64,000 nt of DNA. It comes from Acanthopleura granulata (lineage: Eukaryota > Mollusca > Polyplacophora > Chitonida > Chitonidae). The position numbers were made by a program, and so were the translations under genes. Shown in pieces: positions 39,101 through 50,255 of the stretch; position 1 is the first letter of the stretch; each line of letters opens with the position of its first letter. The notes under the pieces are model-generated. The model did no database searches. It saw only the letters and a program-made list of their open reading frames with translations, and was not told where the DNA came from. The stretch covers positions 27,367,368 to 27,431,367 of the forward strand of contig JABBOT010000005.1 in the NCBI GenBank assembly GCA_016165875.1, written 5' to 3'.

Positions 39101-42100
39101 TATGTATGGTGGTTATTTGGGACCACCTCTGGTATATACGGTCTTTGATGTTCTAAATAAGGATGCATGTGATGCATGTCTAACATAAAATGTATTTGAA
39201 TGTAAATTACTTGTATATACTAAAACATATGTATTTAATCTGAACTGCCATAATATTTATGCCCATGCTGAAAATAAATATGATAGAAATCCATGCTGAA
39301 CACATTTGTTGGATGGAAAGATCAAATTCTAGTGCAAATATATTTATTAACAATGTGTAACATCTTGATTTATAACATTATTATGTATAGACAATATATA
39401 CCAGAGGCATTCCGAAATACCCACCATACAAAAATATTTAAAAATACTCCTGAAAGAGAAAATTAAAATAAATATGTATCTCCAAATAACTTTTCAAAGT
39501 CCTTTATCTGATTTTGGCATTCTCTTTATGCTTTCCTCTCCTTTAAAGCTGCACATATGTAACAATTACAACATGAATGGAACATATCCCCATATACATG
39601 TAAACACCCCTACTTAGTAGGGGTAGTTTTCCGATGAATATACAGTAATTAAAGGACATGATAGCACCAGATTACTGTTTAGTTCCAAAGAAAGACTAGT
39701 ATTTCAATTTCTTTAATCGAGATAATACCTTTCTTATGGGGTGAGGTGTACAACCGAATAAAAGTTTTGAGAAATTTGGTCTTGGTGCAACTTCAGAAAG
39801 CCATATTATCGACAGCTTGCTAACTTTGTGTGATGTCATAAGTACTTACGATCCATATTTCCTTCACATAAAGTTAAAATATATACTGTCCACAAAATTA
39901 CAGTGCTTGGATTTCACAGTGCTCAACAGTTGTTATGAAAAAGAAAACTTAGCCAACATTTCAGGCTATGCCCAAATCCTCGAAGAGCCTCATTTAACTA
40001 CACGTAACTCAGTTCATCTATACTGAACAAAAATATAAACGCAACACCCAATATTTTGATAACACTTACTGCATTGTCAAATTCCTCTCAATATCGTTTT
40101 TTTCAGGGGCGTAAAATGGACCCTTAGCAATACCTTTCCATAAGTGATGGAAACAGACAACCGAGGCAAATTAAGAAACAGCTGGGGTTAGGTCAGTTTG
40201 TTACATTCCACACTTCAGTACGTAGTATGTCCGCCGTTTGCCTGCTGCATGTCTACACATTGTCGATGCATACACCTGATGAGATGGTCGACTCTGACTT
40301 GCAGAATGTTTACCCACTCCTGTGTGAGGGCCACACGCAACACGCCAGTAGAGGGCATCCCACAGGTGTTCAACTTGGAACAGATCTGGTGAATACGCTG
40401 GCTAGTCGAGCACTGTAGAAATGCTCTGCATACAGCAGCAACATGGGGAAGGGCACTGTCGTGCTCAAATGTTATCCCATGGCGCAGGACAAATGGTATG
40501 ACTATTTGTTGCAGGATTTCAACACAGTATCTTACCTCATTCAAGTTACCGCTGATGAACTGAAGTTGAGTGTGATGCCATGACTTGTCCACACAAGAGC
40601 CCCACCACCACCGTATTGCACCCTACACCCAACGGCGTCATCAGCATAGCGCTCACCTTCCCGCTGCCAAACCAGTTGCCTCACAATGGCTCTGTGTAGC
40701 TGAAAACGGGAGTTATCTGAAAACACACCCCCATCATGCCAAAGGCCAACAAACATGAATGTTAACCCAGTCACGCTGACTCTGGCATCTACGGGCTTGC
40801 AAATTCGCTTCTCTTAGATATTCTGAACAAAACGAGCGGAAATCTGGTTATTATGGAGCCCAACTGTCTCATTAGCTGTGGCAGTGGCTGGCCTGAAATG
40901 GTCGCAGAGGTGGAGGAGGTCAATATGGGGGTCTTAGTGGGGGTTTGTAACACGCGGTCAGCAGGCATGCGGGCGATTAGCCGTCATGCCAAATTCTTCA
41001 TGACATCTTCTGAGATGGCTAACTGACATTGACACATTAACCTTCAGAGCTCTGACGACAGTGTTAAAGGTCATGCCAGCATCACGGATGCTGCTGGTGC
41101 CCTTTCGTTCATTTTGTAGCATCTGTGGCATCGTGCCTTTTGACAGAACGTAATGTACAGGGGGGCATTGGTACACCTGAGGGCAAGGGGTGCCAGTGAA
41201 TACCTTACAGATCACTGAATACTTCAGATGGGGGCCACACCCATCTGACGGGTCAAAATGGTGAATAGGCTTGAAATCGACATCAGCTTAGTTTTGGAGG
41301 CTGGATTGCACACAGGCGTAGCGGTTTTGCTTTTGGCCATCCCTCGTTACTATGTTGACAATGATCAAAGCATTATCTTGTGAAATATTGCAAAAACAGA
41401 AGTGTTGCATTTATATTTTTGTTCAGATTAAATGGCACCTCTTAGCCCATTTCTTCCATCTTCTTAATTTACTTCCTTTCCTGATAAAGCTCTCTTCTTG
41501 TCACATTAGCTGAGAGCACTTCGAATGTACCAAAAAAAGCCTTTCACCATTGGTAGCCATGTTTAAAGGTCTCGTAACCTATTCTTGGTCCTGAAACGTA
41601 AGTGCTGTTCTGCTGGCATCAAAAACTTTCACATTTTTATTGTCATCTGTAGGCTCTCCTTTAATCTTCATAAAACAAGTGAGAGGGGCATAAAAAGCCA
41701 TCCTTTTTCGTTAATTTTGAAGTCTCGGTGACAGGAGCACCAACCTCAGTGAGAGCAGTTTCATATATCTTGAGTTTCAAGGTTTGCATTGATTTTGTTG
41801 AGGCCAGGCAAAGGATTTCAGGTTGCGATGCATATGTCAGAATTTTAAAATTATATCCGAAGTTCATCTATATCAATGCACTACACATAATTGTATCAAT
41901 GCCACCTCTGCTTGATATGTGACACCACTGTGTCTGCATGAGAGTTGTTTGGTGGGAATTTGAGGCGCACTGAAGTTGATGTGTCAGAGCTTTCAGTTTA
42001 CGTGTACAAAGGATGGGTACAGTTGCACAACTTTTGATTAACATAACAATGAAATGCCACTCAACAAGAACTCCAGTTTTGTACAGAGATTCTGTTACCC

Positions 42101-45100
42101 GCGCGGTAAACAACCTGTCGCCGGGACATAAATCATCCTACGCTGATGGTCAGCATGACTTTGGCACAGAATACCATCGGACATTGTCATTCACGGTGAG
42201 CTCTAGTCAAAACCGGTATTCTTTGACCACGTCAGTCTGAGTGAATGGAAAGGCTTTGAAGAAGTTACACCAAATAAAAGGTAAAAACTACTAGCATTAG
42301 CTGACTCTATTAGAGACAAGTTCATGTAACCAGTTTGCTTGCACAATTGGTCTATTTTCGCCTAATGCAGAAACCAAACGATTGGCCATATAAGGCTTAA
42401 AACTTGTAATCAATTTATTGGTTACATCAGCCACACAAATTTCATGACCTGTATACAGCACAGCTGACCTCTGTTCGACTTCTCTTGTTGAATTCAGAGA
42501 GTGAATTATGTTAGGATATCATTTGCTGGCTTTGTAGATGTCACTTTGGTAATTTTATTGAACATTTAACTTTGATATTTGGTGTAAAATGCATTCAGGT
42601 ACTCTTCTCTAAATCACTGGAGAAGAACAAATGACAGTTTATATACAGGTTTCATGTTATCAGCTATCCCCCCAAGAAGTGAATGGGTATAAAGACTGTA
42701 GGCAGCTTAAAAATCTGACATATATGATTGTGACCTTTCATGGCACAGAATATTTATAATGGCTATCTCAGTTTGCATTAGCAACATGGTCGCCATTTAT
42801 TTAACATCTTTCGTGGCAAATCACTTCGGGAAGGTAAACTATGACATTTTTTAAAGATGTTGAACATTCTGCTTTCAACTTAAATAAGTTCAACCAGGCA
42901 CTGTCTTCTCCTTTCAACATTTAATTAACTTTGTCCTTTGCATAACTTCACACAGATTAAAGACGCTACCTTGATTAATGCTTCTCTCCACCTATTGTAC
43001 ATCTGGCCAAGTTCTCCTTCCATGTGTCTCAAAGCTTGTTTACGCTGGCTCTCTGTTTCAGCTTCAATCAAATCAGCTAACCCTTCTACCGCTGTCAAAT
43101 CTAGCTTCCCATTCAAAAAGGCACTGTACAAAATGACAGACAGCAACATGCGCTCAGTAATGGATACTAGAGGAAAAATTTGATATTGACATCCTGCCCT
43201 CACAGCTGTTTTATTCCCTGATTCCACTTTTGTGGCCTATCCACCAAGTTTTCAGACAATTTTACAACAAATACGATACACTCACATTCAACTGTGTAAA
43301 AATATTGTGACAATACACCAGGTATATTTCTAGAATGTTCAAAAGCCAACTGCAGAAAACTATCAATACACAGATCTGTTTTGAAACAGAATATTATGTG
43401 AATTAAAGCAAAAAGAGAAAGAAAACAGTAGCAAATTTTGCTTTTCAGACGATGGTCGGCAAAGAGAGATGATCGCTATGTCCTCCTGTACTAAATGTCA
43501 GAGTGGATAAAGTGTTAGAGCATAAAGTTAACAAGTCCAAATAGATCCAGCCCTCATGCATTGACCATGTCTGGAGCACAATTCATTCTAATGCTCCAGT
43601 TCCACCAAAATCAAGTAAATCTGTCAATGTGTTTGACACTCACCGTTTAGTAAATTCTCCTTGTTCAGCATGACGAAATCCCTGTAACTTTCCAAGAGCT
43701 GCCAACATTGCTGCAACAACAGCAGGTCCACCGTGAACATGAAACTCTACACAGTCCTCTCCAGTAAAACTATGGGGGCCTGTGCAGAGAAACAGAAGAG
43801 TAAATGAGTCACCTTCTCTTAATGCTTTGATGCCTCGCTATTGTCTCAGCAGTGGATTATTTGTACAACTTGTACACCTGTGTGTGACACTCACATTCAC
43901 AGAACACCTATAGGCAAGACTAAGATACATGTAGCTGTTGCACGCACTTACGAGCCATCACCGCATTGATATCCGCCACAAAAATGGAGCAGCAATTTCC
44001 AAAGCTGCCAATAAAAAAATCCACAATTATGGCCTCAGAGTGCCCTTAGAATTGCACGTGAAACAAAAGTGAATGATACATCAGCAAAGGGAAACAAAAC
44101 ATGATCTAGTCCTAACAATGTGGCCACCAGCAGTGTGAGAATGACAACATATACAATCATTACATGACTCTGTATCAATTGATGCTTGAATGCGATCTCA
44201 CCGCTTGACCTCAGAGAGGAGTCCAGCTATTCAAAATGGCTCGCATTTACCTCACATCTGATATCTTGACATACAAGTTGGCCACAAAATGAAACAGGGC
44301 TAGTTATATTTTAGAATGCCACATGTAAGTTTTCATTCAGTGGTTGTATGTATGGTTGCACTATTGTCCATTCAGCAAGGCATGGGTCGAAATGTACCGT
44401 AGAGCCCTGAACATTCCTCGCAGTAGAGCCGCAGTCGTTCCTCGACCTACCGGAAGTTCAACGCTCAATTGACTTGCCCTGTACATTGCCCTGAGATTTA
44501 TTATATATGGGATAACAAGGTATGAGAATTTCTAGTGAGGAGTTTCCTACTTTGTGATGGACCCCTGCTTCAAAATGCTGTACCAGAGGGCCTTACTTCC
44601 TTTGTTAAAATGACGAGCCAGCATTTGTAAAAGTGACCTTGACAAAGGCAGAAACCATTCATCAAAAAAACTTTTCCATACGATCAATGAAGGATAAGTT
44701 TATCATTCTGAGCATTGACAACGGCATTCACAGACCCAAACTGCAATGCAAAATATGTACGATGCATCTGTCTACCATGTACAGGTTGAAGTCGCACGTC
44801 GAAATGTGAAGGGTGCAGCACTTAATGTGATGCAGCCAACTCAAGGAATGGCATAATACACAAATACAAAGAATATCAAATGTAATTTAATGATTCATAT
44901 TATAAATATAATGCCAGGGTTCAAGCCGATATTTTCGGCCAATGTGTCGTCAATTTGTGAGAACTAAATGGTGTCTTCATGCTTTACATAGATGACCTAA
45001 TTAGAATGTGTACATTCTTTCGGCCCATTAGTACATTGCATGTACACTATTTAGCATACATATAGATGCAAATGCCACATGTAGTAAATCGGTCTGTGAA

Positions 45101-48100
45101 CAATATCTGAAGCCTTGGAAGTCCTCTATTTATTAACACAGCAAAACGAATTTAGACAATTATATACTGATTTGTACTTGTTGATTTTCAGCTTTATGGC
45201 TGTAAAGCATTTCTGTAACATGACCTCCAAATATGGGGGAAGTTGCACTTTTTCCCACTTTGATCGTACCTAGCGACGTTAGTATGCATCACAAGAAAGA
45301 AATAAGACCCGATTCATGATCACGACGTCAAAGTACGTGGGTGGCATACTTACGATCTTTGCACATTCATCCTAAATATGAATTCATTGTAAAGCATATA
45401 GATGAAAATGCGCCAAGTACAGTAAATCAGCCTTCGTGTACATCCTGCATTTTTTAAGAGACCTGAAAGATGTTTAGCACACATACAGTACATATATAGG
45501 GCTTTCCACTGAGCTATCCTGAGCTTTACAGTTTTAAAAATGTAACTGCCATATGCAGTAAATCGGCCTGTGAACAATATCTGAAAGTCTGTAAGTCCTC
45601 TATTTATTAACACAGCACAAGGAATTTAGACACACACATCGCTACATGTGAAGTGATTTTCTGATTTTCAGCTTTACGGCTGTACAGTATTTCTGTAACA
45701 TGATCTCCAAATATGGGGGAAGGTGTGATTTTTCACACTTTTTGTGACAAAAGTATGCATCGTAAGAAAGAAATAAGACCACATTCATGATTAGGACGCC
45801 AAACTATGTTGGGTAGCATATTTAAAAACCTCAAATTCGAATTTTTTTTTTCACATGACATCACTTCCGGTTCCAGTTATTTTCTCACAAATTGCATTCT
45901 TTTTTTTGTCCAAATAATCCAGAGGCAACAGTTGTTACTTCTGCAAAAGTTCAGGTCAATTGCACTTAGGGTACGGAAGAAAATGCCTCGGAAAAGTTTT
46001 CTTCTCAACTCAATATAGCAGCTGTCACATGACCGAGAATATCCAAACTTTTATTCACAAAAGACAATCCCCAGGACTACTACCTAAATAAGTTGTGTGC
46101 ACTTCGGCCTTGCCATTTTAGCTGCAGAAGTTTTTCAATTTTGAAACTTGCAGAAAAGGCAATTTTGTTTTGGTATGTACTACTTCGGCTTGCTGACATC
46201 AGTTCCGGTTATGTCAAATTTCTCTCCATGCCTTGTTGGCATGATGTTAGGCCTTAAGACTGTGTCTCTAGCTTCATTCCTTATGGCTCTACACCCACTT
46301 TCGGTTTTTATGACGTCACTTCCAGTTCTCCAAAAATTGCATACTCGGAATCAGCATCCCAAACTGCATCAGATACACCGATTTTGGACAGTAAAATTCT
46401 GAACAGTTTAGAAAATATTTTGAAAAAAATGAGTTGTTTGGTCACATGACATATTTACCCAAAAGTGTTCTTTTAGAAATTTCCACCAATCAAACTTTCC
46501 TTTTCAAACTTGAAGTGCACAGCCTTGGAGATACTACATACCAAGGTTGAGAGCAATCTGTTCAGGCGTTTTTGAGGAGAAGATTTTTAACGGTTTTCAC
46601 TCAAATCCATAACTGTGTGACTTGTCGTTTTCTCAAAAAACACGAGATAAAGGATTCAAGCCTGAATGGCTTGAACCCTAACAACTTGAACCAATACAAA
46701 AGGGATTCAAGCCTGAATGGCTTGAACACTTCTTCAAAGTTAAAATCAATCAAACAGTATTATTAAAAACAGAACACATATATGACAATTCTCTGCAGGA
46801 CTGTTTTTCCTTCAAAACAGGCTACTTTTAATCGAAGACAACATACAGTTTACACGGATTTGGGATACATGTAACGGAAAGTTGAGCTGCAGATAGGATA
46901 TTTCTCTACAATCACATGGTAAAGATAATAATTGAGTTCGAGGTTCCCATACACCTTTCTGCGTCCCCAGATTGCAGAGGATCTTTGCAGAGCATGAGTA
47001 TCAAACAAATGACAATGATAACCACATATTTTAGGCGATCAAAGAAGGGTCGATCCATCCCCATGACCACGTATAGGTTATCAAAATTTCAATCTCTTGA
47101 CTGGAAATTGAGGGGAACAATTAGTTGATCCCCTGGTACATCCTTATGTTGAGGCCTGCAGTTAATTTACTAGAGTTTTGTGGCTCATGCATGAATGGGT
47201 TCATTTTGCACTGATTTTCTTTGCATCTTATTGATTCTGTATAGGGTAAATATTTCAAAATCAATATGGCTATATTACAGGGCAGTTTGATCTGAAAAAT
47301 ACTCGAATATTTCTGTTATTAACATTAACCATTATGGGAGAACATAAATCAGTGGTCTATTCTCTGACACACATGATAACAAAGGACAAGAATTCAAATC
47401 TAAATCTAAATCTAAATCTAAATTTTGATCCATATAACAGAAAAGAAAAAAAAACCTCTCATGGTTGAATACTATTTTGAGGACTAGTGAAAACAGACAG
47501 CCTATAACACATTCCTGACAAACTCAGGGCAAGTCTTTCATGTTCATTTTGTTTCATCACAGACAGGACACTGCAACATCAATTTGTACTTGACACATCC
47601 ATTCAGGAGGGTAGGGTGGGGTGTAGTGGGGGATGAATTGCCTGGTAACCTGTCACCTGCTACAACTTCCTGATAATACCAGAACTAAATGTAATACATG
47701 TATTTGTTTGAACTCTGAACACTTCCAATTATTGGAGTACTTTCCAACCTACAGTATAAACATGACAAGTCACATTAGCTTTTCTGCATGTAAAACTACC
47801 ACCCCGGTATTGTGCTACAGACAAAAAAATACTAAAGGTATACATGTATGTCAGAAGAAAACCATTTAACACAGGCATTCGATTTTTATGGAAATGTAAT
47901 ATGTTTCAATGCAGTAAAATACACACTAAACATTGCATTCTACCATATCGTTTTCTTAACATGTTGTGACCAATAACACCAGCAGGTATTTGCTACATGA
48001 CATGTACATGTATATGTTGCAAGACTTAATCGTGCATTCAAAATGCATACATATACATGCAGCTATGAACACATTCACCAAATGGAACAAGATAGTTCAA

Positions 48101-50249
48101 GTAAAAAACACGGATTACTTAAACGACTCGTTTTCTAAGGCCTTTCTCCAGATAGATGTACTTCAGTTGAATAGTTTTAACAACAGGAAAGAAAACAAGA
48201 TAATTCAGAGAATTATATACATTCATACTACGTGTAAATATACGAAATCTACATATGGATCAAACCTTTCGAATGTTTTCGAAATTAATCTGAGTTGCAA
48301 AAAAATAATGAATGAGTACACAAAAGTCTGTGAAGCTTTGACATTGTTAGAAACAATTACTGCTTGGAAAACAACGATCAATGACGATCAAGAAACTCCT
48401 TTTTATAAAAACCTCTGAGTGGATCTGGCTATTTTTAAAAGAAAAGACAACACTACACCAATTGTATACATTTATTTCCATTGATAAAGAATCCAAATGA
48501 AAGTTAAAAAAAACAACACATTTTTATTTTTCAATGTATGTGTTAATCGAGGTATCGCAGTTCAAACTAAGCAAAAATGCCCACGTAGGGAAAATCAAAT
48601 GAGCAGCCATGCATGCATGCTCACACTTATAACCAATCAAGGGCAAGATATTTTTACCACAGGAGAAGGCATCTGTTTTCGCTGTGAGAACACTCATTCC
48701 TAGATCAATATCTTGCCATGCAGAAATACTGTTGTATCAGTTGTTTTCCATCTGATGAAGAGGCCATTCTGATATACTTTAAAGCCATTTTTTACAACAA
48801 AGTGGTAGTGGAATATATCTAAGCTTATTCCCACAGGTCTTAACCAGGAGGCCACAATGCATTGCCTTCTGATGTAATAATAAAACTAACCGTACTTCGT
48901 ATGACAAAGGAGTGTCTCACCTCTAACACTGAAGAGCGTGGAGTACAGCTGATGTGACACTGTGCTTCCTTTTTCTCCAATATGGCATATACCATGGCCT
49001 CTTAAGAATTCCACATATATAAACGATTTATACAGTTACCAACCGTTTGAATTAACTGACAACGTCACTTGTCCACCTTTGAGTATTCATGGTTATCTCT
49101 TTTGGAACCATGTATTACCATGTACGCATATTCACTTTTAGTGGTAAATTGAAAGCAAATGTAGTATGAGTGTATGGACTGGATATGTGTAGTTGTGCAA
49201 TATGGCATGGAGGCTCACCTAAAATATCAACCTGAACCATATTGCTTTGAGCCTTTTAAAATGGCACCTTTTGAAACAGTGTCAATGACCAATTAAAGCA
49301 GTGTGGTCTGTTTGACAATGATGATCTGCTTATACAGTACAATCTGCGGGTTTGGGGGTCTTAAAGGCCGATGAGGTCAGAGCGCCATCTGATTTGAATC
49401 ACCCAATACGTTTCACCAATGTGGTCACTCATGCTGGCTTCCTCTCCTGTGGTGCATGTACATGAGAAGGCTTGTCAGCTTTTTGCAAATAGTTGTGGGT
49501 TTTCCCTATATTCTGTGTGGTTAGCTGGCAGCCATTGTATAAGTGAAATATTCTTATGAATGGTGGTAAGGGTTAGTATATGGAAATAAATAAATGGGCA
49601 ATAAGACTACAAAGATAATAAAACAATTCCAAAATCAGATGAAAAAGCAAGAAAATTTATTTGCTGATGTAATCTGTAATATTTATTTTGATGTTCTCTT
49701 ACTGGGGAAGAGAGTATTTGAAAATATTTATGCATGGTGGTTATTTGGGACCACCCCTGTACTTTTCAATACCCCCAGTCCTGATAAGCAGATGTTTATT
49801 TCCAAACAGCCTTATGGTAAATCAAAAAGAAAAACAGATTCACAGGTAGTTAAGATTTGTTTAGTGTCTGTAGTACTATTAGCTGTAGCAGAGGTGTCTG
49901 CAGAAAATCTCGGTCTAAATGCACTCTACATGTAATTCTCACCTGGGAACCACAGCATCACGCCCCTGTCTATTGCTTCCTGGGTGTGGGGGCTGTATAG
50001 GAGTCTAAGTGTTGCTTTTCGTTCAGGTGGCAATTTTTCCACCCTTGCCAACTGCCTCAATGCCTCGGCAGCATTAATCCCTGATATCCTAAGAACAGCC
50101 AAAGCAGCCTTGCCAGGGGCAGAAGACACAGCAAATACAGTACTTCTAGAAGCATCAGCACAGTGACTCTGATAAACACAAGTTTGGAAAAACTGTCTTA
50201 GTTTGCTGCGAGCTGAGAATGAAGACCCAAATATCCTCTGTGCAAACAT
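29903..50249 (-). CDS. GTPBP3: tRNA modification GTPase GTPBP3, mitochondrial (8 exons, complete)
   Basis: Exons in order of translation are 50249-49943, 43779-43644, 43123-42970, 38565-38493, 35660-35517, 33949-33784, 32367-31999 and 30134-29903. All junctions keep frame and give 526 residues, close to vertebrate GTPBP3 and longer than bacterial MnmE by a targeting peptide. GTPBP3 with MTO1 installs the taurinomethyl group on the wobble uridine of mitochondrial tRNAs. Seen here: a basic Ser/Arg N-terminus (about 1-30); the tetrahydrofolate-binding TrmE N domain with FHVHGGPAV and [15 protein letters not shown]; the helical domain; G1 GQPNVGKSS (258-266), G2 GTTRD (284-288), G3 DTAG (304-307) and G4 NKSD (400-403); and the family C-terminus FCIGK (522-526) with the conserved Cys. 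No key residue is missing. The start is ATG at 50249-50247, with an in-frame TAA upstream. No stop or frameshift interrupts it. Confidence 0.96.
30960..31680. repeat. Degenerate repeats with GACAGACAGAC motif
   Basis: Roughly 180-bp imperfect units share GTTGAAATCA, TTTTGAAAG and (GACA)n-type stretches (near 31000, 31085, 31330, 31450 and 31625). A related unit lies at 27915-28010, outside the gene. It occupies the intron before GTPBP3 exon 8. No protein is indicated. Confidence 0.55.
31999..32367 (-). CDS. GTPBP3: GTPBP3 exon 7: G4 motif
   Basis: The acceptor is TTTTTGTTCCCAG and the donor AAATT|GTGAGT. It encodes [14 protein letters not shown], a poorly conserved insert, [17 protein letters not shown] (NKSD, guanine specificity) and [18 protein letters not shown]. 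The insert between G3 and G4 accounts for part of the extra length. Confidence 0.94.
33784..33949 (-). CDS. GTPBP3: GTPBP3 exon 6: G2 and G3 motifs
   Basis: The acceptor is TTAATAAACAG and the donor AGCAG|GTGAGC. It encodes [20 protein letters not shown] (switch I, GTTRD) and [19 protein letters not shown] (DTAG). The residues needed for potassium-dependent GTP hydrolysis in MnmE are kept as far as can be seen. Confidence 0.95.
34103..34225 (-). mobile_element. Degenerate SINE family B fragment
   Basis: TTTATTTATTTATTTCATTG, then AAAAATGTTTCACTTA, correspond to the minus-strand tail and conserved 3' block of the 29011 copy. It is heavily diverged and has an added poly-G run near 34210. Confidence 0.55.
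34860..35000 (-). mobile_element. Degenerate SINE family B fragment with poly-G
   Basis: TATATTTCATTGGGGTTTAT, then GAGATGAAACCGAGCAGAG and an expanded G-rich run at 34930-34950, correspond to the family B 3' half. The conserved CACTTATA block is missing. Confidence 0.5.
35517..35660 (-). CDS. GTPBP3: GTPBP3 exon 5: Walker A (G1)
   Basis: It contains the helix [20 protein letters not shown], then [20 protein letters not shown] with the P-loop Lys at residue 264. The acceptor GAAATCAAG is weak in pyrimidines, but the frame joins the neighbours exactly. The donor is TAT|GTAAGT. Confidence 0.95.
36405..36512 (+). mobile_element. Degenerate SINE family B tail
   Basis: ACCATGAAACTGACTGACAT, then GCATAAGTGAAATAGCCTTG and AAGTAAATAAATAAC, match the conserved 3' block and tail of family B with several substitutions. 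Confidence 0.55.
37555..37845 (-). mobile_element. Degenerate full-length SINE family B
   Basis: On the minus strand a tRNA-like head (GTGGTCAAGGATTAACACTG and GAGTTGAAATACAGC) leads to a body with GTCGGT-type remnants. It ends in the AAATAAGTAAATAA tail at the left end. Divergence is high, so it is an old insertion. Confidence 0.5.
37980..38037 (-). mobile_element. Short retroposed element, copy 3 (58 bp)
   Basis: It is flanked by exact 14-bp duplications ATTTTGGATCTTGA at 37966-37979 and 38038-38051. Inside, ATGAATGAATGATTATGGCT leads to CAGCCATATCGTGGCG. TATGGCT and AGCCATA are complementary, as are GCCAC and GTGGC. Confidence 0.88.
38493..38565 (-). CDS. GTPBP3: GTPBP3 exon 4: helical domain
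   Basis: The acceptor is TATTGTTTCAG and the donor GAAG|GTAATG. It reads [20 protein letters not shown], equivalent to the conserved EAYIDF-E segment of the family. Phase 0 in, phase 1 out. Confidence 0.93.
38681..38831. mobile_element. Palindromic MITE, GGGGCC ends
   Basis: The left end GGGGCCAGTTTCACGAAAT is an imperfect complement of the right end AGTTTTGTGAAACCGGGCCC. The element is about 150 bp and non-coding. A partial relative lies at 4528. It is in the GTPBP3 intron between exons 3 and 4. Confidence 0.7.
39050..39140. repeat. Dispersed repeat shared with 49670-49765
   Basis: It shares a stretch of about 90 bp with 49670-49765, most strikingly the identical palindromic word GGTGGTTATTTGGGACCACC at 39108-39127 and 49736-49755. 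Confidence 0.7.
40023..41426 (-). mobile_element. Decayed Tc1/mariner transposon
   Basis: Terminal inverted repeats of 25 bp (40023-40047 and 41402-41426) begin CTGAACAAAAATATAAA and differ at a single base. TA lies next to or within two bases of both ends, as expected for this superfamily. The interior, 1.4 kb, carries a broken minus-strand transposase. It is inserted in the GTPBP3 intron between exons 3 and 4. Confidence 0.92.
40215..41215 (-). pseudogene. Tc1-type transposase remnant
   Basis: The minus strand gives recognisable Tc1 transposase pieces in different frames. The order is a helix-turn-helix-region fragment (to 40958), a linker with [18 protein letters not shown] sequence, [14 protein letters not shown] (first catalytic Asp) and [13 protein letters not shown], then after a frame change [11 protein letters not shown] (second Asp). 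The third catalytic position is legible only in another frame, as [12 protein letters not shown] around 40355-40395. The end [10 protein letters not shown] returns to the earlier frame. At least three frame changes and stop codons make it inactive. The intact TIRs beside a wrecked gene suggest that the ends are better preserved or were kept active by another copy. Confidence 0.88.
42970..43123 (-). CDS. GTPBP3: GTPBP3 exon 3: start of helical domain
   Basis: The acceptor is TTTTGTACAG and the donor ATCAAG|GTAGCG. It encodes [20 protein letters not shown], then the helix [20 protein letters not shown], as in MnmE. It leaves in phase 0. Confidence 0.95.
43644..43779 (-). CDS. GTPBP3: GTPBP3 exon 2: folate-binding domain end
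   Basis: The acceptor is TTTCTCTGCACAG and the donor AACG|GTGAGT. It encodes [20 protein letters not shown] and [12 protein letters not shown], hallmarks of the TrmE N domain. It joins exon 1 through a Gly codon and exon 3 through an Arg codon. Confidence 0.95.
45050..45830. repeat. 474-bp tandem duplication of a repeat-R-related block
   Basis: 45050-45355 and 45524-45830 are direct repeats at an offset of 474 bp (AGTAAATCGG at 45083 and 45557; TCCTCTATTTATTAACACAG in both). A third partial copy of the start lies at about 45380-45440. The right halves (GATTTTCAGCTTTA, TCCAAATATGGGGGAAG) belong to the family seen at 24650. It lies in the GTPBP3 intron between exons 1 and 2. Confidence 0.82.
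46649..46729. repeat. 51-bp tandem duplication containing a palindrome
   Basis: GGATTCAAGCCTGAATGGCT occurs at 46652 and 46703. Each copy holds TTCAAGCC and GGCTTGAA as an 8-bp stem with a 5-base loop. Confidence 0.8.
47396..47423. repeat. Hexanucleotide microsatellite
   Basis: Four to five uninterrupted units of AAATCT. Confidence 0.9.
49375..49598 (+). mobile_element. SINE family B, plus strand, diverged
   Basis: CATGCTGGCTTCCTCTCCTG, GTTGTGGGTTTTCCCTATAT, GTATAAGTGAAATATTCTTA and a final AAATAAATAAAT match the 11020 copy. It ends about 345 bp downstream of GTPBP3 exon 1, inside intron 1. Confidence 0.75.
49943..50249 (-). CDS. GTPBP3: GTPBP3 exon 1: targeting peptide and TrmE N domain
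   Basis: It starts [20 protein letters not shown], an arginine/serine-rich amphipathic mitochondrial presequence. The TrmE_N core begins at [20 protein letters not shown] and runs to LWFPG. The donor is CCCAG|GTGAGA, phase 1. An in-frame GTG lies two codons earlier, but ATG is the sensible start. Confidence 0.93.
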
Positions 50250-50255
50250 CTTCAC

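Noticed and set aside
47966..48418. 150-codon plus-strand ORF in a GTPBP3 intron
   Set aside because: Lys/Asn/Ile/Tyr-rich as expected from AT-rich non-coding DNA, with no domain motif. It also overlaps TACATGTA-type repeats. Probably chance.
49594..49935. 113-codon plus-strand ORF antisense to the end of GTPBP3 exon 1
   Set aside because: It starts in a SINE tail and runs through a dispersed repeat shared with 39050-39140. No recognisable domain.
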